Source: Cercis canadensis (lineage: Eukaryota > Streptophyta > Magnoliopsida > Fabales > Fabaceae). Taken from it: a stretch of 64,000 nucleotides of DNA. The notes beneath the pieces were generated by a model. The model ran no database searches. It had not been told where the DNA came from and was given only the letters and a program-made list of their open reading frames with translations. The position numbers and the translations under genes are program-made. Below, piece by piece: positions 1-12,727 of the stretch (position 1 is the first letter of the stretch; every line of letters begins with the position of its first letter). Location: NCBI GenBank assembly GCA_003255065.1, contig QAOA01003799.1, forward strand, positions 222,216 to 286,215, in the 5' to 3' direction.

Positions 1-613
1 GAAAGTTCATGCTATGGAGTTTTATATGCTTTTATTCTGGATAAATATTTTGAAAACTCAATGACATAGAGGTCCAAGCGCAATCTCAGAGATTGGAAAC
101 TGCAAAATCATTATCTAAACCTCCCCTTTCATGTTCGCTGCTGCAGCTTAGAAAACTAAATAATTTGTGGCTAAGAGAAGCTCAATAATCAATCAATAAC
201 TTGTTCAGTGCGTGCAAGTGAAATTTTCTTTTTCTATAAGCATTTTAGATCTTCACAAAAATTCATAGTCATAGTCAGATAATATACTCTAGCAAGTTAG
301 CATACTATTCAACATAAAGTTTCCAGTATAATCACCACAATGCTAATCAAAATGTAACATTCCCAAAGAATCCAATAAACTTAAGGGAATGTAAACCCAC
401 CATCAGATCAATTAAGAGATTAAAAAATTAATGAAAACTACAATAACACTGCCAGAATGCTCAGAAGACAATGAATAATAAGGAAAACAACAACGCTCAG
501 CTGAAAGCACATTAAGAGCTAAGGGGAACAAAAAAGTGAACATATGAGAAAATCCTATTAACAAAAAATTCATCGAAATAAGCCATGCTCAAAAATTTTA
601 CTAAGAAACTTAC
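1..613 (-). other. Intron 1 (part) of the leftward gene beginning at 949
   Basis: This AT-rich stretch follows a good splice donor on the minus strand: the exon ends at 614 and GTAAGT occupies 613-608. No further exon could be recognised between 1 and 607, so the next exon probably lies outside the window to the left. Only stop-rich sequence is seen in all minus-strand frames. Confidence 0.55.
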
Positions 614-949
614 GTTTCCATTGGGATTATGCGGATTAGCGTCAAATTTCATCCTCGCCCTCCCACCCTGCCCCTCTACCCGCTTGATCTCCTCTACCAA
701 GTCCGGCGCCAGTCTTATGATCATGGCAAATGCGAGGGGATTGTTGCCAGAAACTAGGCTGAATGTCTCCTCCACCGCCGGAGGAGTCGCCGTCGTTGTT
801 CGGTCTGCGTTGCGGCCGCGAGGACCGGCGGAGCCACCGATGGATAAGCGGCCACCAGCGGGTCCAGGGGCCCGGTGAGGCGGAGGAGGAGGAAAAGACA
901 TGCGCTTTGGGCCGCCTCCGCGGCCGAGTTTGGACGTGCCTCCATACAT
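614..949 (-). CDS. First coding exon (partial gene) of a conserved plant protein with a Gly/Pro-rich N-terminus
   Basis: The exon holds exactly 112 codons from an ATG at 949 to a consensus donor (GTAAGT at 613-608). The protein begins MYGGTSKLGRGG, then has a polyproline run (FPPPPPHRAPGP), then a compact conserved-looking block with ETFSLVSGNNPLAFAMIIR and LAPDLVEEIKR. GC content is much higher than in the flanks, as is common for plant first exons. The reading frame is open further upstream, to 1213, but that extension is AT-rich and lysine/phenylalanine-rich and looks like leader DNA, so the Met at 949 is preferred. The style suggests a widely conserved plant protein, sometimes annotated only as dentin sialophosphoprotein-like, but I cannot name the family with certainty. 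The gene continues past the left edge. Confidence 0.6.
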
Positions 950-2715
950 GTTCCGTGAATGTCCAGAAGGTGATCGAAACCAGTTATGGCAACGTACGGC
1001 GCACGGAGAATAATAATGGCATCTTTGTTTCTTTCTCTGTTTGACATTGCAATAATAGCCCTCAACTTCTGTGAAATTATTCTTCGGCCAGCTTTTTTTC
1101 GGTCGGCGGAAGAAAATTATGTGGACGAATTTTTTATGTAGTCCTAAACCCGCAAATTTTAGAGAAACAAAAAATTCTCTGTAAAACAATTTTTTTATTT
1201 TATTTTTCTTCAAAATAAGTGTAAATGATTATAAATATAATTCATAAAAATTTAAATATAAAGTTATTAATTGGTTCTACTAGTAAGAGGTTTGAGTAAT
1301 TTATAGGAGATACAAAATTTGATCATTTATATTGTCATATAACAAAAAAAAATTACAAATATATTTATTGTTTCTTATATTTCCAAGTTCCTTTTATTTT
1401 CATTTTCATTTTTTTCTCAACATGCTTATTTATAACAAAAGCAAAAATTACTCATCATCTCAACTAAATGATGGATATTAAGAAGTACTTATCCTTTAAA
1501 GAGATATAAAATACATTATCATATTCAAAATCTAAATTCAGAAGATAAAAGACTCACATTTATAATATATAATATCTTTTATCCCAAATTCACCGTATGT
1601 CTAATGACATGAGTTGCAACTATTTTAACTAAGCGCACCTTCATTTCACCAATATTTTTTAATTTATTTATTTTAAAATGCAACTTGTACCTTTATTTAT
1701 TTCATTGATTTTTATATGCGTTTTGTCATAATAATTTATAATTTTTCTCAATAAATTTTAGAGTTGACTCAATTAATAAGATTGAGTTATGTTGATAAAA
1801 AAAAAAAAAAAAACTTTTCTGTTAAAGTAACTTATCTATCTCATAAATTTTTGTAAAAAAAAAGAATTAACAAATTTTAGAATCGTTCATCATTTTATTG
1901 ATGGTCCGAATGGACCAAGCAAAACAAGAGAAAGTAGTCCAATTAATTATTATCTTTATTTATACTTGGTTAGTTTTGTTAGGATTTTTTTTCATACATT
2001 AATATTATAATAAGTTTTTATTTAAGAAAATGTGATACTTTAGTTAGTAGTCCAATTCCTCAAGCCTGTTTGTTGACACAGATTTATGAGAAGTTCTTGA
2101 CATAGCCTCCGAATAGATTTGGCATGAGCCTTAGACCCGATGACATTTGNGAGGTGATAAGCAAATGACCAAACTCACTAGTGAGCCTTAGACCCGATGA
2201 CATTTGGATAAGATTATTATTCTTGAAAAAGTGTATAATGCTTTAGAAAGAGGAGAGAAAAAAAAATTACTTAGTTTAAAGTTTATAATCAATAAATTTT
2301 AAAAATAGTAAATGTCATCTATCTAAGAATAAAATGTATCAATCAGGCTCATTAAGTTACTAGCTCAAAAATAACTCATATATATACATGTCTATATTTT
2401 TTTTCATAAAAAAATCATTCATGTTTTTTTTTGCAGGATTATCAAATCGGATAACTTAGTTTAGCATATATATATATATATATATACACACAGACTTTTA
2501 AACCGAAAATTAACTACTTTATGAAGTGGTTAATTTTAGTTACCGAGCTCAAAAACTTGGTACATGTTTGCCCGAGCTTGAAATAGCGGATCGGCGGTCC
2601 AAACCCCGTCCAAAGAAGGGCACGTTGGTGGGTGTGTTGGCGCAACCTGTACCCGAACTCGAAGAGGACACGTATCCATTTCACACGAGGAATTTGGGCC
2701 CCGATTTGCCCCAAA
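950..2715. other. AT-rich intergenic region between divergent genes
   Basis: No gene was seen. It contains an A-run at about 1798-1813, an (AT)n tract at 2467-2485, and a 25-bp exact repeat (2125-2149 and 2182-2206) beside an isolated n at 2150. The first part should hold the promoter of the leftward gene and the last part that of the rightward UBP6/7 gene. A GC-richer block at 2570-2700 has short open frames on both strands that look like promoter DNA. Confidence 0.6.
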
Positions 2716-2722
2716 TATAAAA
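2716..2722 (+). promoter_or_regulatory. Probable TATA box of the UBP6/7 gene
   Basis: TATAAAA lies about 115 bp upstream of the start codon at 2831, directly before a pyrimidine-rich leader (CTTTCTTC, CTCTCTTC) typical of plant 5' UTRs. This is inferred from position and motif only. Confidence 0.5.
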
Positions 2723-2830
2723 GAGAAATCCACCGGAGCACGTTTTTGGTTTTTTCCCTTTCTTCAAGCTAAGCTCTCTTCACAACTCTTCCTTTGTCTC
2801 TGATCTTTCGAGCACCAGAGTTCTTCGGCC

Positions 2831-5800
2831 ATGATTACAGGTCAGGGAGCTTCTCCAGCTCGATTTTCAATCAACTCTTTCTATTTAATAAGCTACCATT
2901 GAATGCGATACTGGTTCATTCACGATGGCCCTTTTTTTATTTTTCTTCTTCAATGAATGCTTTATAGCTTACTTTATTCGTGAATGTTCGATTTATAGTT
3001 ACATCGGAGTTTGATTTCCGCTGCGTATTTGAAATCAAAGAAAAGGGTTATTGGTAATTTACAGGTCTGAGTATTGTTGTGTTTGTTTACTGTTCTATTT
3101 TCGTCTAAATTTTATTGAAGAGGAGCTCGATTTATGGGTTTCTTTCAAATGTTACTTGAGTAGTCTAGAACCGTTAAGTGTCATCTCCGCATTTTTGAAG
3201 TTACACCGTTCGTTACTCTTGTTATTCGTTGCTCTTGTGTGCCTTTATGCTTTATGTATGATCTGAACTTCTGAAAAGAGAAGATATAGCTGCATTTAAC
3301 TTATTTTGAAGTCAAACTATTTCTAGGAAGGGAGAGTAAACTATACTGATACTCCAGCTACTGTATTATATTTGCCTTGTAATGAAACTCTCTTGAAAAT
3401 TATCAGCAATGAACTTACATTCATATTTTGGATGAAGATGTAACTAAATATTTCAAAATTTTAGAGTGAAAGTGAAGTTTCATTCAGAAGGGAAGAGTTG
3501 ATTAGGAAAGAAATGTCATATTATTGCCACAAGATTGTAGATTGTATCTCGTATTATTGAGTATTGCCTGGTCAATTGTTGCTTTGACATGCCGCCGTCT
3601 GCATGGTGGTTAATATTTTAGACTCCATTACTTACTTCTTTGCTGTATTTTTTTTTTCTCTACAGTAAGTGTAAAATGGCAAAAGGAGCTATTTCGAGAT
3701 GTAGAAATCGACACTAGCCAGCCCCCATATGTTTTTAAGTGCCAGTTGTATGATCTAACTGGGGTACCTCCTGAAAGACAAAAAATTATGGTCAAGGGTG
3801 GTCTATTGAAGGTAAGTCGTGTTTGATTCTGATAACTAAACAGATGAAGAACTTGAAATTTTTGTATGATGTTAATATTTAATAAGTAAATCTGAGTCAG
3901 TCCTATAAAAGATATCTCTATCATTTGTCTACCTGTAGCTGTTATTAAGTTCTCCTTTTATGATGCAGGATGATGCTGATTGGTCAACATTAGGAGTAAA
4001 AGCAGTGAGTGGTGCTAGAATGCGTTTTCTAGTACTTTTCATTTGTATTTTGTACATTCTTTTATTAAATGACGTGCATAATCTAATTTTACAGGGTCAA
4101 AAGCTAATGATGATGGGAACTGCAGATGAAATTGTGAAGTCTCCAGAAAAGGGAACCGTTTTTGTGGAAGATCTTCCTGAAGAAGAACAAGTAGTTGCTG
4201 TTGTAAGTTTCAACTCTTTTTCCACTGAACATGAACATTGCTCCATCCACTACTGGATAGTTATTTGTATATACATAGTGTAGGTTTAATTTAATCCTCA
4301 TGATTAACACCTAACCACCGTCATGACTAATCCATTTCTTGCATTGATCCCTATGATAGCCATCATCAATAAAACAACTTAGAAGTTAGAAGTTAAAACA
4401 GATTGTTCTGTTGTATAAAAATCTGTGCTTGCCAATAATTTTGGTCTTAAATCTGACAAACAGATTGACTGTGGTCCCTTTTTCTTCACATACTTATTTT
4501 TTAAAATTCCAATTAATCATGAAAATTGATTTGAAAAGAAAAGATTCAGCCATGCCCCTTTTCCTTTCATGCACTCTACTATCTACTATATTTCTAGGTT
4601 GTTGGTGTGGGGGGGTGTGTGATGAGAAGCTAATGCCTAGGATTTGAAGCTATGCCAAAACATTTCATGAGCAAGGCTGTTGAAGCCAAGCCTTGCCTTG
4701 GGCATGGCAAGCCCTTGTTGCAGTAGGCTGCACATTGCAACTCTTTTACAGGACTGTGGTTAACTTGATTTATTGCGTTGGCCATATCAAACTTTGTGTG
4801 TACTCAAGAATTAAGTCAATCAGACTGGAGATATTTCAGGTGTTTGATACACATATTCAGTCAACCTAGTTGCTCTGCTGCCCATCTATGGAATTTTAAT
4901 TTTGTTTCTGAATGGTGTGAGAAGTGAGAACATATACTAATGGTCTCATAATAATATGTCTAATTCTCTAGTCAGGTGGGCTTTATCATCCAGAGTATTG
5001 TTAGTTCTATCATTTACTTTTAAGATGTACGTATATTTCAGTTCTGCTTGGCTGAGTCATATGATGCTTTTCTGCTTTAATATCTTATTTTCTTCTTTTC
5101 TTGGGGGTGGGGGGGTTGGACCATTCAGGGACATACTGCTGGTCTATTCAATTTGGGAAACACCTGTTATATGAACTCAACATTGCAATGTCTCCATTCT
5201 GTGCCAGAGTTGAAGTCAGCTTTGATCAAGTAAGTCCTTCCTGAAGGAGATTTAATTTGATATTCTTTTTGTTGCATTTGTGGCTGATGTATGATGGACA
5301 ATTTGTGAAATGTTTGGGTCAGGTACTCACATTCTGGACGAAACAATGATGTGGATCAGTCTTCTCATATGTTGACCATTGCAACCCGTGACTTATTTAA
5401 TGAGCTTGATAAAAGTGTCAAGCCTGTAGCACCAATGCAATTTTGGATGGTTTGTACTCTTGTTTCAGTTATATAATTTATAGCTTCTTTACTAAATTTA
5501 TATCTTTATTTTTAAGTTCTTAGGAAGATCCCTCTTTTATTTTTTTCAAAAAAAAAAAAAAAAANAAAAAAAAAAAAAAAAACTTGATACATGTTCTCTT
5601 TTTGACCTCATCAAAGTGGAGCACTGTCAATGCAAGTTAGTGTTTATTGATGTTTTCCCTCTGCCTTTTGTATTTTGCTAATTTTTTAGGAGGATACCTT
5701 ATCCTCTGTCATTGTCCACTTCTTTCTTTCTTAGTAAGAAAATTTTTCTTTGATTGAAAAATGTTATTTTAAATGATCGGTTCCTATTCTGCTCTTGCCC

Positions 5801-8800
5801 TGCTCAGAAACTCTGGGGTGGGGGATGTGGATGGAGAAATGATATTCCCGGATTTGTTATCACTTTTGCCAGGTTTTGCGGAAAAAGCATCCTCAGTTTG
5901 GCCAGCTACATAATGGGGTGTTCATGCAACAGGTTTATATAATGCATGTCACTTTTTGGAGTTAGGCTCATTGCTCTTATGAGTTTATTTGATTATCTAA
6001 TTTAATTTTTGGATTTCTGACAGGATGCTGAAGAATGTTGGACACAACTTCTATACACACTGTCTCAGTCTCTCAGATCCCCTGGGTCTAGGTAATTTTC
6101 ATTCTTTTTCAGTGCAATTAAACATAATAGTACAAGTAGGTTGGAACTGATACTTGAATTGGAGTACCAAACTGTGGAACTCCATTCTCCATGCTGCTCT
6201 CTTCTAGACATACTTTTTGGTTGAATTTGCTTAAAATGAAATTCCAAAGTGGTCTACAAGGTTTTACAAGCTCTCCCGGTTTTTCTTGTTTATTTTTCAA
6301 CTACTTCTTTGTGCCTCACCCTGAATTTTACTTAAATCTAAATAACTTTATATAATACTATTTTCCAGTGAAAATCCTGATGCTGTGAAGGCCCTCTTTG
6401 GCATAGAACTTGTTAGCAGGTACACACTGATATTTTTCCCAATTTTGGCTACTAATGTGTTATAAGTTATTTAAATTCTTATAGTATTCTGTGTATAATT
6501 TCTTGTTCCTAATTTTCATTTGTAGCATTCATACTGGTCATTTTTTGGCACTTAGTAATTGGACGGACTTACCTTGAATGTTAGAGGAACAAAATAGATT
6601 CAAGTTTAATTTGTAAATTTCTTGTCTTCTTCTATCTACATTCTATTTTTTCCCAAATCTCAATGTTACCTTGGTTGCTGGGTTAAAATTCATTATCTCA
6701 TCAATCTGGACCACTTTTTCTTTTGTGATTTCTCGTCCTAAAGTGTGTTTTGGGAAGGCTCATGTGTGTAGCAAATGTTTAATTGGCAGAAATGGTGTTG
6801 ACAACTATCAAGAGAAAGTAAATTATCCTTTTCTGGTGGTTTTGAAAAGTAAGTCAAGAACTCTAAGGTAGCTCATAGAATTTTAATATAGAGAATACTG
6901 TACGTAGGGATTGAAGATGGTGATTTCGTAAATGAAGAGTCCTTTTGTTTCTATAATGTTTTCCAATTCTGAGGGAGGGGGCTGCATATGAACAGAGGTG
7001 GGATGTTTACAAACCTTGGTTCTTTACAATGGAAGATTCCGAGAGTACATCTTTTTTCCCCCCTTTCCCTATTGTTACAAAGCAACTGAACTAGACAGGC
7101 TTGGAGGCGAGCCAAGGCAAGGCTTATTTTGTAGGAAGTTTAGGACAAACATAATCACGTTTCCATGTAGAGTCTCTATAGTTAGAGAGATTTGCCATTT
7201 GTGTGTCATATACATTCATCAGTATCACTATGTAAACATGTGTTTTCTTATATGACATTGTTGTTCATTCTTTATTTGATGCTTGTTGGTTTATTCAACT
7301 AATCATGCATCAAATGAGAGAACTCACCCTTTTCACCTTATGGAATATATTAAAATGCATATAATATTTACCCTTTTTGGTACTCATGTTAGTGATTTGA
7401 TGAATTGGTAGGACGCATTGCCAAGAAAGTAACGAAGAAAGCTCAGAAACAGAATCTGTTTATTCACTTAAATGCCACATATCACATGAAGTGAACCATT
7501 TGCATGAAGGACTGAAGCATGTAAGTGCTACAAAAATAATACTGTTCTGAAGAACTCACTCTTTCTTTAGATAGTTGTGTGATTATCATTTACTAAATAT
7601 ATTATTTTCTCCTTGCAAGTCTACTCCCTTTTTTATGTGTCTTCTCCACTACCTTCCTTTTCCTGGATAGTCTGATAGTTGATCTCTCTCCCTCTTCCCC
7701 CTCCCCCCCCCCCCCCCCCCCNNCCCCCCCTTTCTCATAGTTCACCAACTTCTCTCTTCCTTGCCCTCCACTCCACTCGTACCATTTACCAATAGTTTTG
7801 TTTTGACAAAGCTGTTAATGCTGTGGCTCAAGCGCAATAAAATGGTGGGCTGCTGACCGTTGAAAATTATTAATTTTATTTATTACTTGCCTTTAAATAC
7901 TTCTTGTCTTCTATGATTGACTATTTACAGTTGCTGAATGATAACTGGCTCTTTGTATTTGATGTCAAGGGCTGTTATGAGTTGCCTGTACGCTTTTCTT
8001 ATAACTAAGTCTTCTGCCAATTTATTACTGCTATATGTAAAGCTTAACTTAGTATGATATGATTGAAGTCTATCGTTTTCTGAGTTCTACAAATTCTTAA
8101 AAAATAACATACAGGTTCCTTTTTCATCCAAAAAAAGAAAAATAGTTCTTTCACATTTTTCCTTTTCATGAATTTCTCCTTTTTCTTTAGGTTATGAATT
8201 ATTCAAAGAGCTTTTCATTAATTTAGCTTACTTTTGTAGGGTTTAAAATCAGAGTTGGAGAAGGCTTCCCCTGTTTTGGGTCGTAGTGCGGTCTACTTGA
8301 AGGAATCTCGGATCAATGCCCTGCCAAAGTAGATATTCTCTTTTTCATTTTGGTCATTTGTTCTGATTTTCTCTTCATTGCAAAAATCCATATAGCTTCA
8401 GTCTGGTGCATCTTAAATAGGAAAGTTGCACAAGTTTCAATCCACCTCTAATAATAGGACTTGCAGCAAAGTTGTTGGTGTGAGATTAATTTGTGCAAAC
8501 TTAGCTGTTGAAATATTTGAAGTAAGAAAAAAAGAATACTAACTATAAGTAGTAAACTATCTCATTGTTGCCAAGGTTTTATCTCAGTTATTATGAGTCC
8601 TTAATTCAGAATTTTATATTATTATTCTAAAGTTTTAAAATTTTCAAACTTACATACAAATTTTAGAGTTTGATGATCTGACTTGTGATTCTTCATGGAT
8701 CCTTAGTAAAATACTGATTGAGTTTTAACAATATTGGTTCTGTTAATAGGACTGTTTGGGTATGCCAATTCATTATGGTGGCCTGTAAGAAGGTTTTGTG

Positions 8801-10229
8801 GTAGTTCACATGAAGTGGATTTTCTGTTTTTTTTCCCTCGTTGATTAGCGTTTCATTTCTTCCCTGTTATCAATTGCTCTTTGAGGGGTGAAATTCTTGG
8901 AGTAATTTCAACTTTTCCTTTTCAAGGTACTTGACTGTTCAGTTTGTACGTTTTTTCTGGAAAAGGGAATCCAACCAAAAGGCTAAGATTTTGCGGGTAA
9001 TGCTTGCTCTCTTCCTTTTATTTTGGATGCCGTCCAAGAATGTTTCCTCAGAAGTTTATGTTTGCTTTCTTGATATTTATTTTACTATATATTTGTAACT
9101 GTGTTCACTTATCTCAGAAAGTGGATTATCCTCTGGAGTTGGATGTTTATGATCTTTGTTCTGAAGATCTTCGTAAAAAGTTGGAAGGTCCTCGACAGGT
9201 ATTAACTTTGTTTGGGTATCTAAAAAACTTATGGTATCTCACTAATTAAAAGGTATCGGATGTGTAATGTGTGTGGTCAGTATTCTCATTTTTAACATTG
9301 TACCAACAGATTCTAAGAAATGAGGAAGGCAAAAGGCTTGGTTTGAAAGTCAGTGAGAAGAGTTCTATTAACAAAGAAAATGATGTAAAGATGGCTGATG
9401 CAGAGGTGATGAGTCAACCTAACTCTGTGTACATACATAAGTATAATTTCCTAAACTTTGTCTCCTATTGATTCAGGGATCATCAAACGGAGGAGGGGAG
9501 CCATCTGTAGCTCCGAAGGAGGAAGGTGGAAGTCTGAAATCCTTCAACTGAAATTTGTTCCATTGTCATCTCTCTTCGTAGTGTTTACTCTTGATTCTTT
9601 GTCTATAGGTGAAAAAGAAACACAGATGACAGGTATTTATGATTTGGTTGCTGTATTGACCCACAAGGGTAGAAGTGCCGATTCGGGACATTATGTTGGT
9701 TGGGTCAAGCAAGAAAATGGTTGGTTCTCTGATTCAATCTTTATGTTCTAGTATTATATGGCCTGGTTTTCAAAGTTACTCAATTGATAATTTAACTATT
9801 GGCAGGAAAATGGATTGAGTTTGATGATGACAATCCCAAACCAAAGGTGGAAGACGACATCACTAGACTATCCGGAGGAGGTGAGGATATGCAGGATTGA
9901 TTTTTAGACATGGATAATATGAAAGTTTTAGTTGAACCTAGCATGAATTCACAACCATAATATAGATGGAAAACTACCATAGTTTTGATTTAACTATTCT
10001 ATATGTGCACCCATTATCTTAGAACAACTAGCCAATTTGTTCTTTCTTTCCAAAAAAAAAAAAAAAAGGTTCAGCTTTTAAGCAATCTTAAGGGCAGTCT
10101 TTTCTTCCCCTTTGTATTTGTGAATTTTGATGTTGAAAATAATTAGAAGTTACGCTATCTGTTTTATCTGCAGGTGATTGGCATATGGCTTATATAATCA
10201 TGTACAAGGCTCGTGTTATACCTGTGTAA
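2831..10229 (+). CDS. UBP6: Ubiquitin carboxyl-terminal hydrolase 6/7 (proteasome-associated deubiquitinase)
   Basis: Eighteen exons join to a 480-aa protein: 2831-2840, 3666-3811, 3969-4004, 4095-4202, 5129-5229, 5323-5449, 5873-5932, 6024-6091, 6369-6419, 7412-7520, 8240-8328, 8927-8996, 9118-9198, 9310-9405, 9477-9525, 9609-9719, 9806-9880, 10174-10229. All splice sites are GT-AG and the frame closes exactly. Residues 1 to about 75 form a ubiquitin-like domain; the rest is a USP peptidase domain. The Cys box is NLGNTCYMN (Cys113), the His box GHYVGW (His428), followed by FDDDN. Length and order match Arabidopsis UBP6 and its yeast Ubp6/human USP14 relatives. These dock on the 19S proteasome through the UBL domain and remove ubiquitin from substrates. 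The choice between UBP6 and UBP7 is not resolved. Exon 1 carries only MIT plus one base, so the ATG assignment rests on the splice at 2840. Confidence 0.95.
5550..5581. repeat. Poly-A tract with embedded n in a UBP6/7 intron
   Basis: A run of about 32 A is interrupted by a single n at 5564. It lies in the intron between 5449 and 5873 and has no coding effect. The n probably marks unresolved homopolymer length. Confidence 0.85.
7706..7727. repeat. Poly-C tract with embedded nn in a UBP6/7 intron
   Basis: A run of C contains nn at 7722-7723, inside the intron between 7520 and 8240. It follows a CT-rich stretch (CTCTCTCCCTCTTCCCC). Likely an unresolved homopolymer. Confidence 0.85.
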
Positions 10230-11445
10230 TTGCTATGAAGAGCTCTACTTGTTACATGAGAGAATCAATTGTCGTGAAAAGAATGGTATACAGATCATTA
10301 TTTATGTTGTACTTAAGGTTTGTGTTGGATGCATGTCAGAAGTTTATCACAAGAGTTATTTTCTATTTATTCTACTATTTTTTTTTAAAAGGGTGTATAA
10401 CAGTATAAGGATCTGAATTGAATATTTGCTATTCCAAAACCCTCCCTTATCTCAACCGTGGTCAATTATATTTTTATTTTAGAGCTTAGTGTAATCTATC
10501 TGCCGAGCGATCTCTCATTTTGATTGGAGGTGGAATATATATATATGTATATTAAGAATGGAATGGTGCAATTACATCTCCTCATATTAACTGGTTTGTA
10601 ATAATAAAAAATCATGTAAAATAAAACTATGTTATATGGCCTAAGCCGGACACAAATGCGTAGACCAAATAACAAATCAAATGGAGTTTGTAGCAAGAAG
10701 TGGGTTCCATAAACTGTAGCAAAAAACTGGATGTTCCCATATATACTTGGTTAATTATTTGGCTAGAACTTTAAATATTGGGTGATTCTACTATTTTAAA
10801 TGGTCAGCTTTTACATTAATGGTAATTAATTTTGTCACATTATCACATACTTTTTTGGTATGTAAGAAAAGTCCTTCAATATTATATATATTAGAGTATA
10901 TTAGTAACAAAATATCAGTATGTAAAATTCTTTTTGCGAGGATTAGAAATGTTTTTAGAATAACTTGCTAAGATGCAATTCGATTACCAAGCAAGCTGTT
11001 GCCATCTAGCCAATCATATGCCAATTCAATAACAACTATGGGCTTTTTTCTAGATACACAACAGTTTTTGAAACAAAATAAAAATAAGGAGATTGAATAT
11101 GAAATTTTTAATTTTTTTAAAAAATTGTGATTGGGATAAACTTTACATTTTCATTTTATTTGTATCAACTTTTTTACTTTTATCAAATATTACACACGTA
11201 GCAGTCTTAAGTTGTTGAAAATGTGCAAGAATAGATCAGAAGCATAAAATTAAAGTAGCACATAGCATCCTATGTATTCAAATATAAACCAAGAAAAACA
11301 CTTACAGCTTTCCAAGCCGGAGAAGAAAGAATATAGTAATTATGCATTATATTAAGGTAAACCTTCCACTCCAAAAGATTCTTTCCTTCTGTGATTGATG
11401 TGAGCTACCACATGATATTCATCACCAACTAAAGAGTTAAGTCTT
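10230..11445. other. UBP6/7 3' region and AT-rich intergenic DNA
   Basis: The first few hundred bases should be the UBP6/7 3' UTR. No other gene was seen. A 23-bp segment (ccttccactccaaaa plus gattct) at about 11363 recurs at about 11452. Confidence 0.5.
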
Positions 11446-11640
11446 TCAAACCTTCCACTCCAAAAAGATTCTAGTTATTTGATGATGTTCAGATTGAATA
11501 ATATAGGATCTCAAGTTCAACACAGTAGGAACATTGTTGCTGTCAGAATCCTTCTTAACATTGGATAAATATTGCCGCCAACAGTGATTTCCAACTCTAC
11601 AGCAGTTTACATCTCCTTTCCTTGATACCATATCATTTAA
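11446..11640 (-). pseudogene. Probable C-terminal fragment of an F-box/FBD protein, antisense to the neighbouring F-box locus
   Basis: The minus-strand frame from about 11631 to 11446 contains VSRKGDVNCCRVGNHCWRQY followed by LSNVKKDSDSN. This resembles the tail of plant F-box/LRR (FBD-type) proteins, where a charged 'xxCCxxxxxCWRHYLKDVK' stretch closes the protein. The rightward F-box locus ends with the corresponding GECQCSSSHIKCWWHDLKDF. A possible preceding exon with a donor lies at about 11763-11880. No F-box or LRR part was found on this strand, so it looks like a truncated relic. The match is by eye and short. Confidence 0.4.
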
Positions 11641-11899
11641 GGCCTGCCATTAATGAGTCAAAGGAAAAAAAAAAAAAAATCAAATGAAATATTGGAAATT
11701 AAAAAAAATAAAAACCAACATTGCCAAATGATATACTCTTAATATACACTTAAATTCAAGTACCTGTGGAAAATTGCTGTTGCTGCTATGGGTACAACAG
11801 TGAGAGCCTGATGGGGAATCTTCGGAGAGTTGCTATAAAGATCGTCCACCTCGACATAAAAACCTTGGGTATGAATCATTGCTAAGGCATTTATTTATC

Positions 11900-12708
11900 C
11901 TTGTCGTTCACTCCCCTGGCTTGCCTCTCTCTCTTCCTATTTCAGTTCTCGCCACTCTCATCTTGCGTGATAATTCTTACGGCTAAGGTAGGAATCATAT
12001 GATCCAATTCGTTTTTATCATAGATTACTCCTAATTCCTTCTCTGTTACTGTGAAATATCATTGCAATCTATTCTAATTTGATAAAAGCATGCCTTGTTT
12101 AGTTGAGAAGGAATAGCATTCCACAATATAAATAAACCCTTATTTGAGGGATGAACAAAAGAAAGATAATACATAGACAGTATTCAAATTTTGTGTTGAG
12201 TTTTCTGCAGTCCATATTAATAGTCTGAGAGTAGAGTTTTATCTTTGTGGCAAAGCGTGAAGGGTTTTTTTTTTTTTTTTTTATTATTAAATTTAGAGCA
12301 TAATAATGAAAGTTCCCTGTTATAAAATTCTAATTTTTACGATTTCTTCTGCATGTTTTCCATAATTTTCCTATGCCTCCCATCTTTATGATTTGGTCAT
12401 TAGTTTATTAGAGTTTATTTGAAGTGAAGCCCAGCACATATGTTATATCTTAATTATATCTCTTTCCTCCTCCTTCTAATCCATGAAAGCGTAGGCATGC
12501 AAACACCAAATACACAACGTGTTGTTCTTTTGCTTTGATGATCAAAGGTATTTGAATGGAAGAATATGAGTGGATTTATGATTTATCCCAAAAATGAAAT
12601 TTCAAAATGCATTGCTCTGACATGAAGCACATGTGGCTCTATTTCTTTTACAATAGAAACTCTGAGAGGCATATAATTTGATATTTCTGCTCCTCTGGTT
12701 ACTTGTAG
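11900..12708 (+). other. Leader of the F-box locus: 5' UTR exon and intron
   Basis: A pyrimidine-rich leader (CTCCCCTGGCTTGCCTCTCTCTCTTCC) ends in GGCTAAG followed by a donor GTAGGA at about 11988. An acceptor (ACTTGTAG) ends at 12708, 19 bases before the F-box ATG. This suggests a spliced 5' UTR and a formerly transcribed gene. A T-run lies at about 12266-12283. Confidence 0.45.
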
Positions 12709-12727
12709 GGAACAGAGAGTTGAGGCA

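Noticed and set aside
585..1065. Three other long frames over the first exon (both strands)
   Set aside because: They are shadows created by the high GC content of the exon; only the MYGGTSKL frame gives a conserved-looking protein ending at a splice donor.
512..1213. Full 233-codon minus frame as the coding region of the first gene
   Set aside because: The upstream part is AT-rich and Lys/Phe-rich, and the downstream part runs into an intron after the GTAAGT donor. Only 614-949 is supported.
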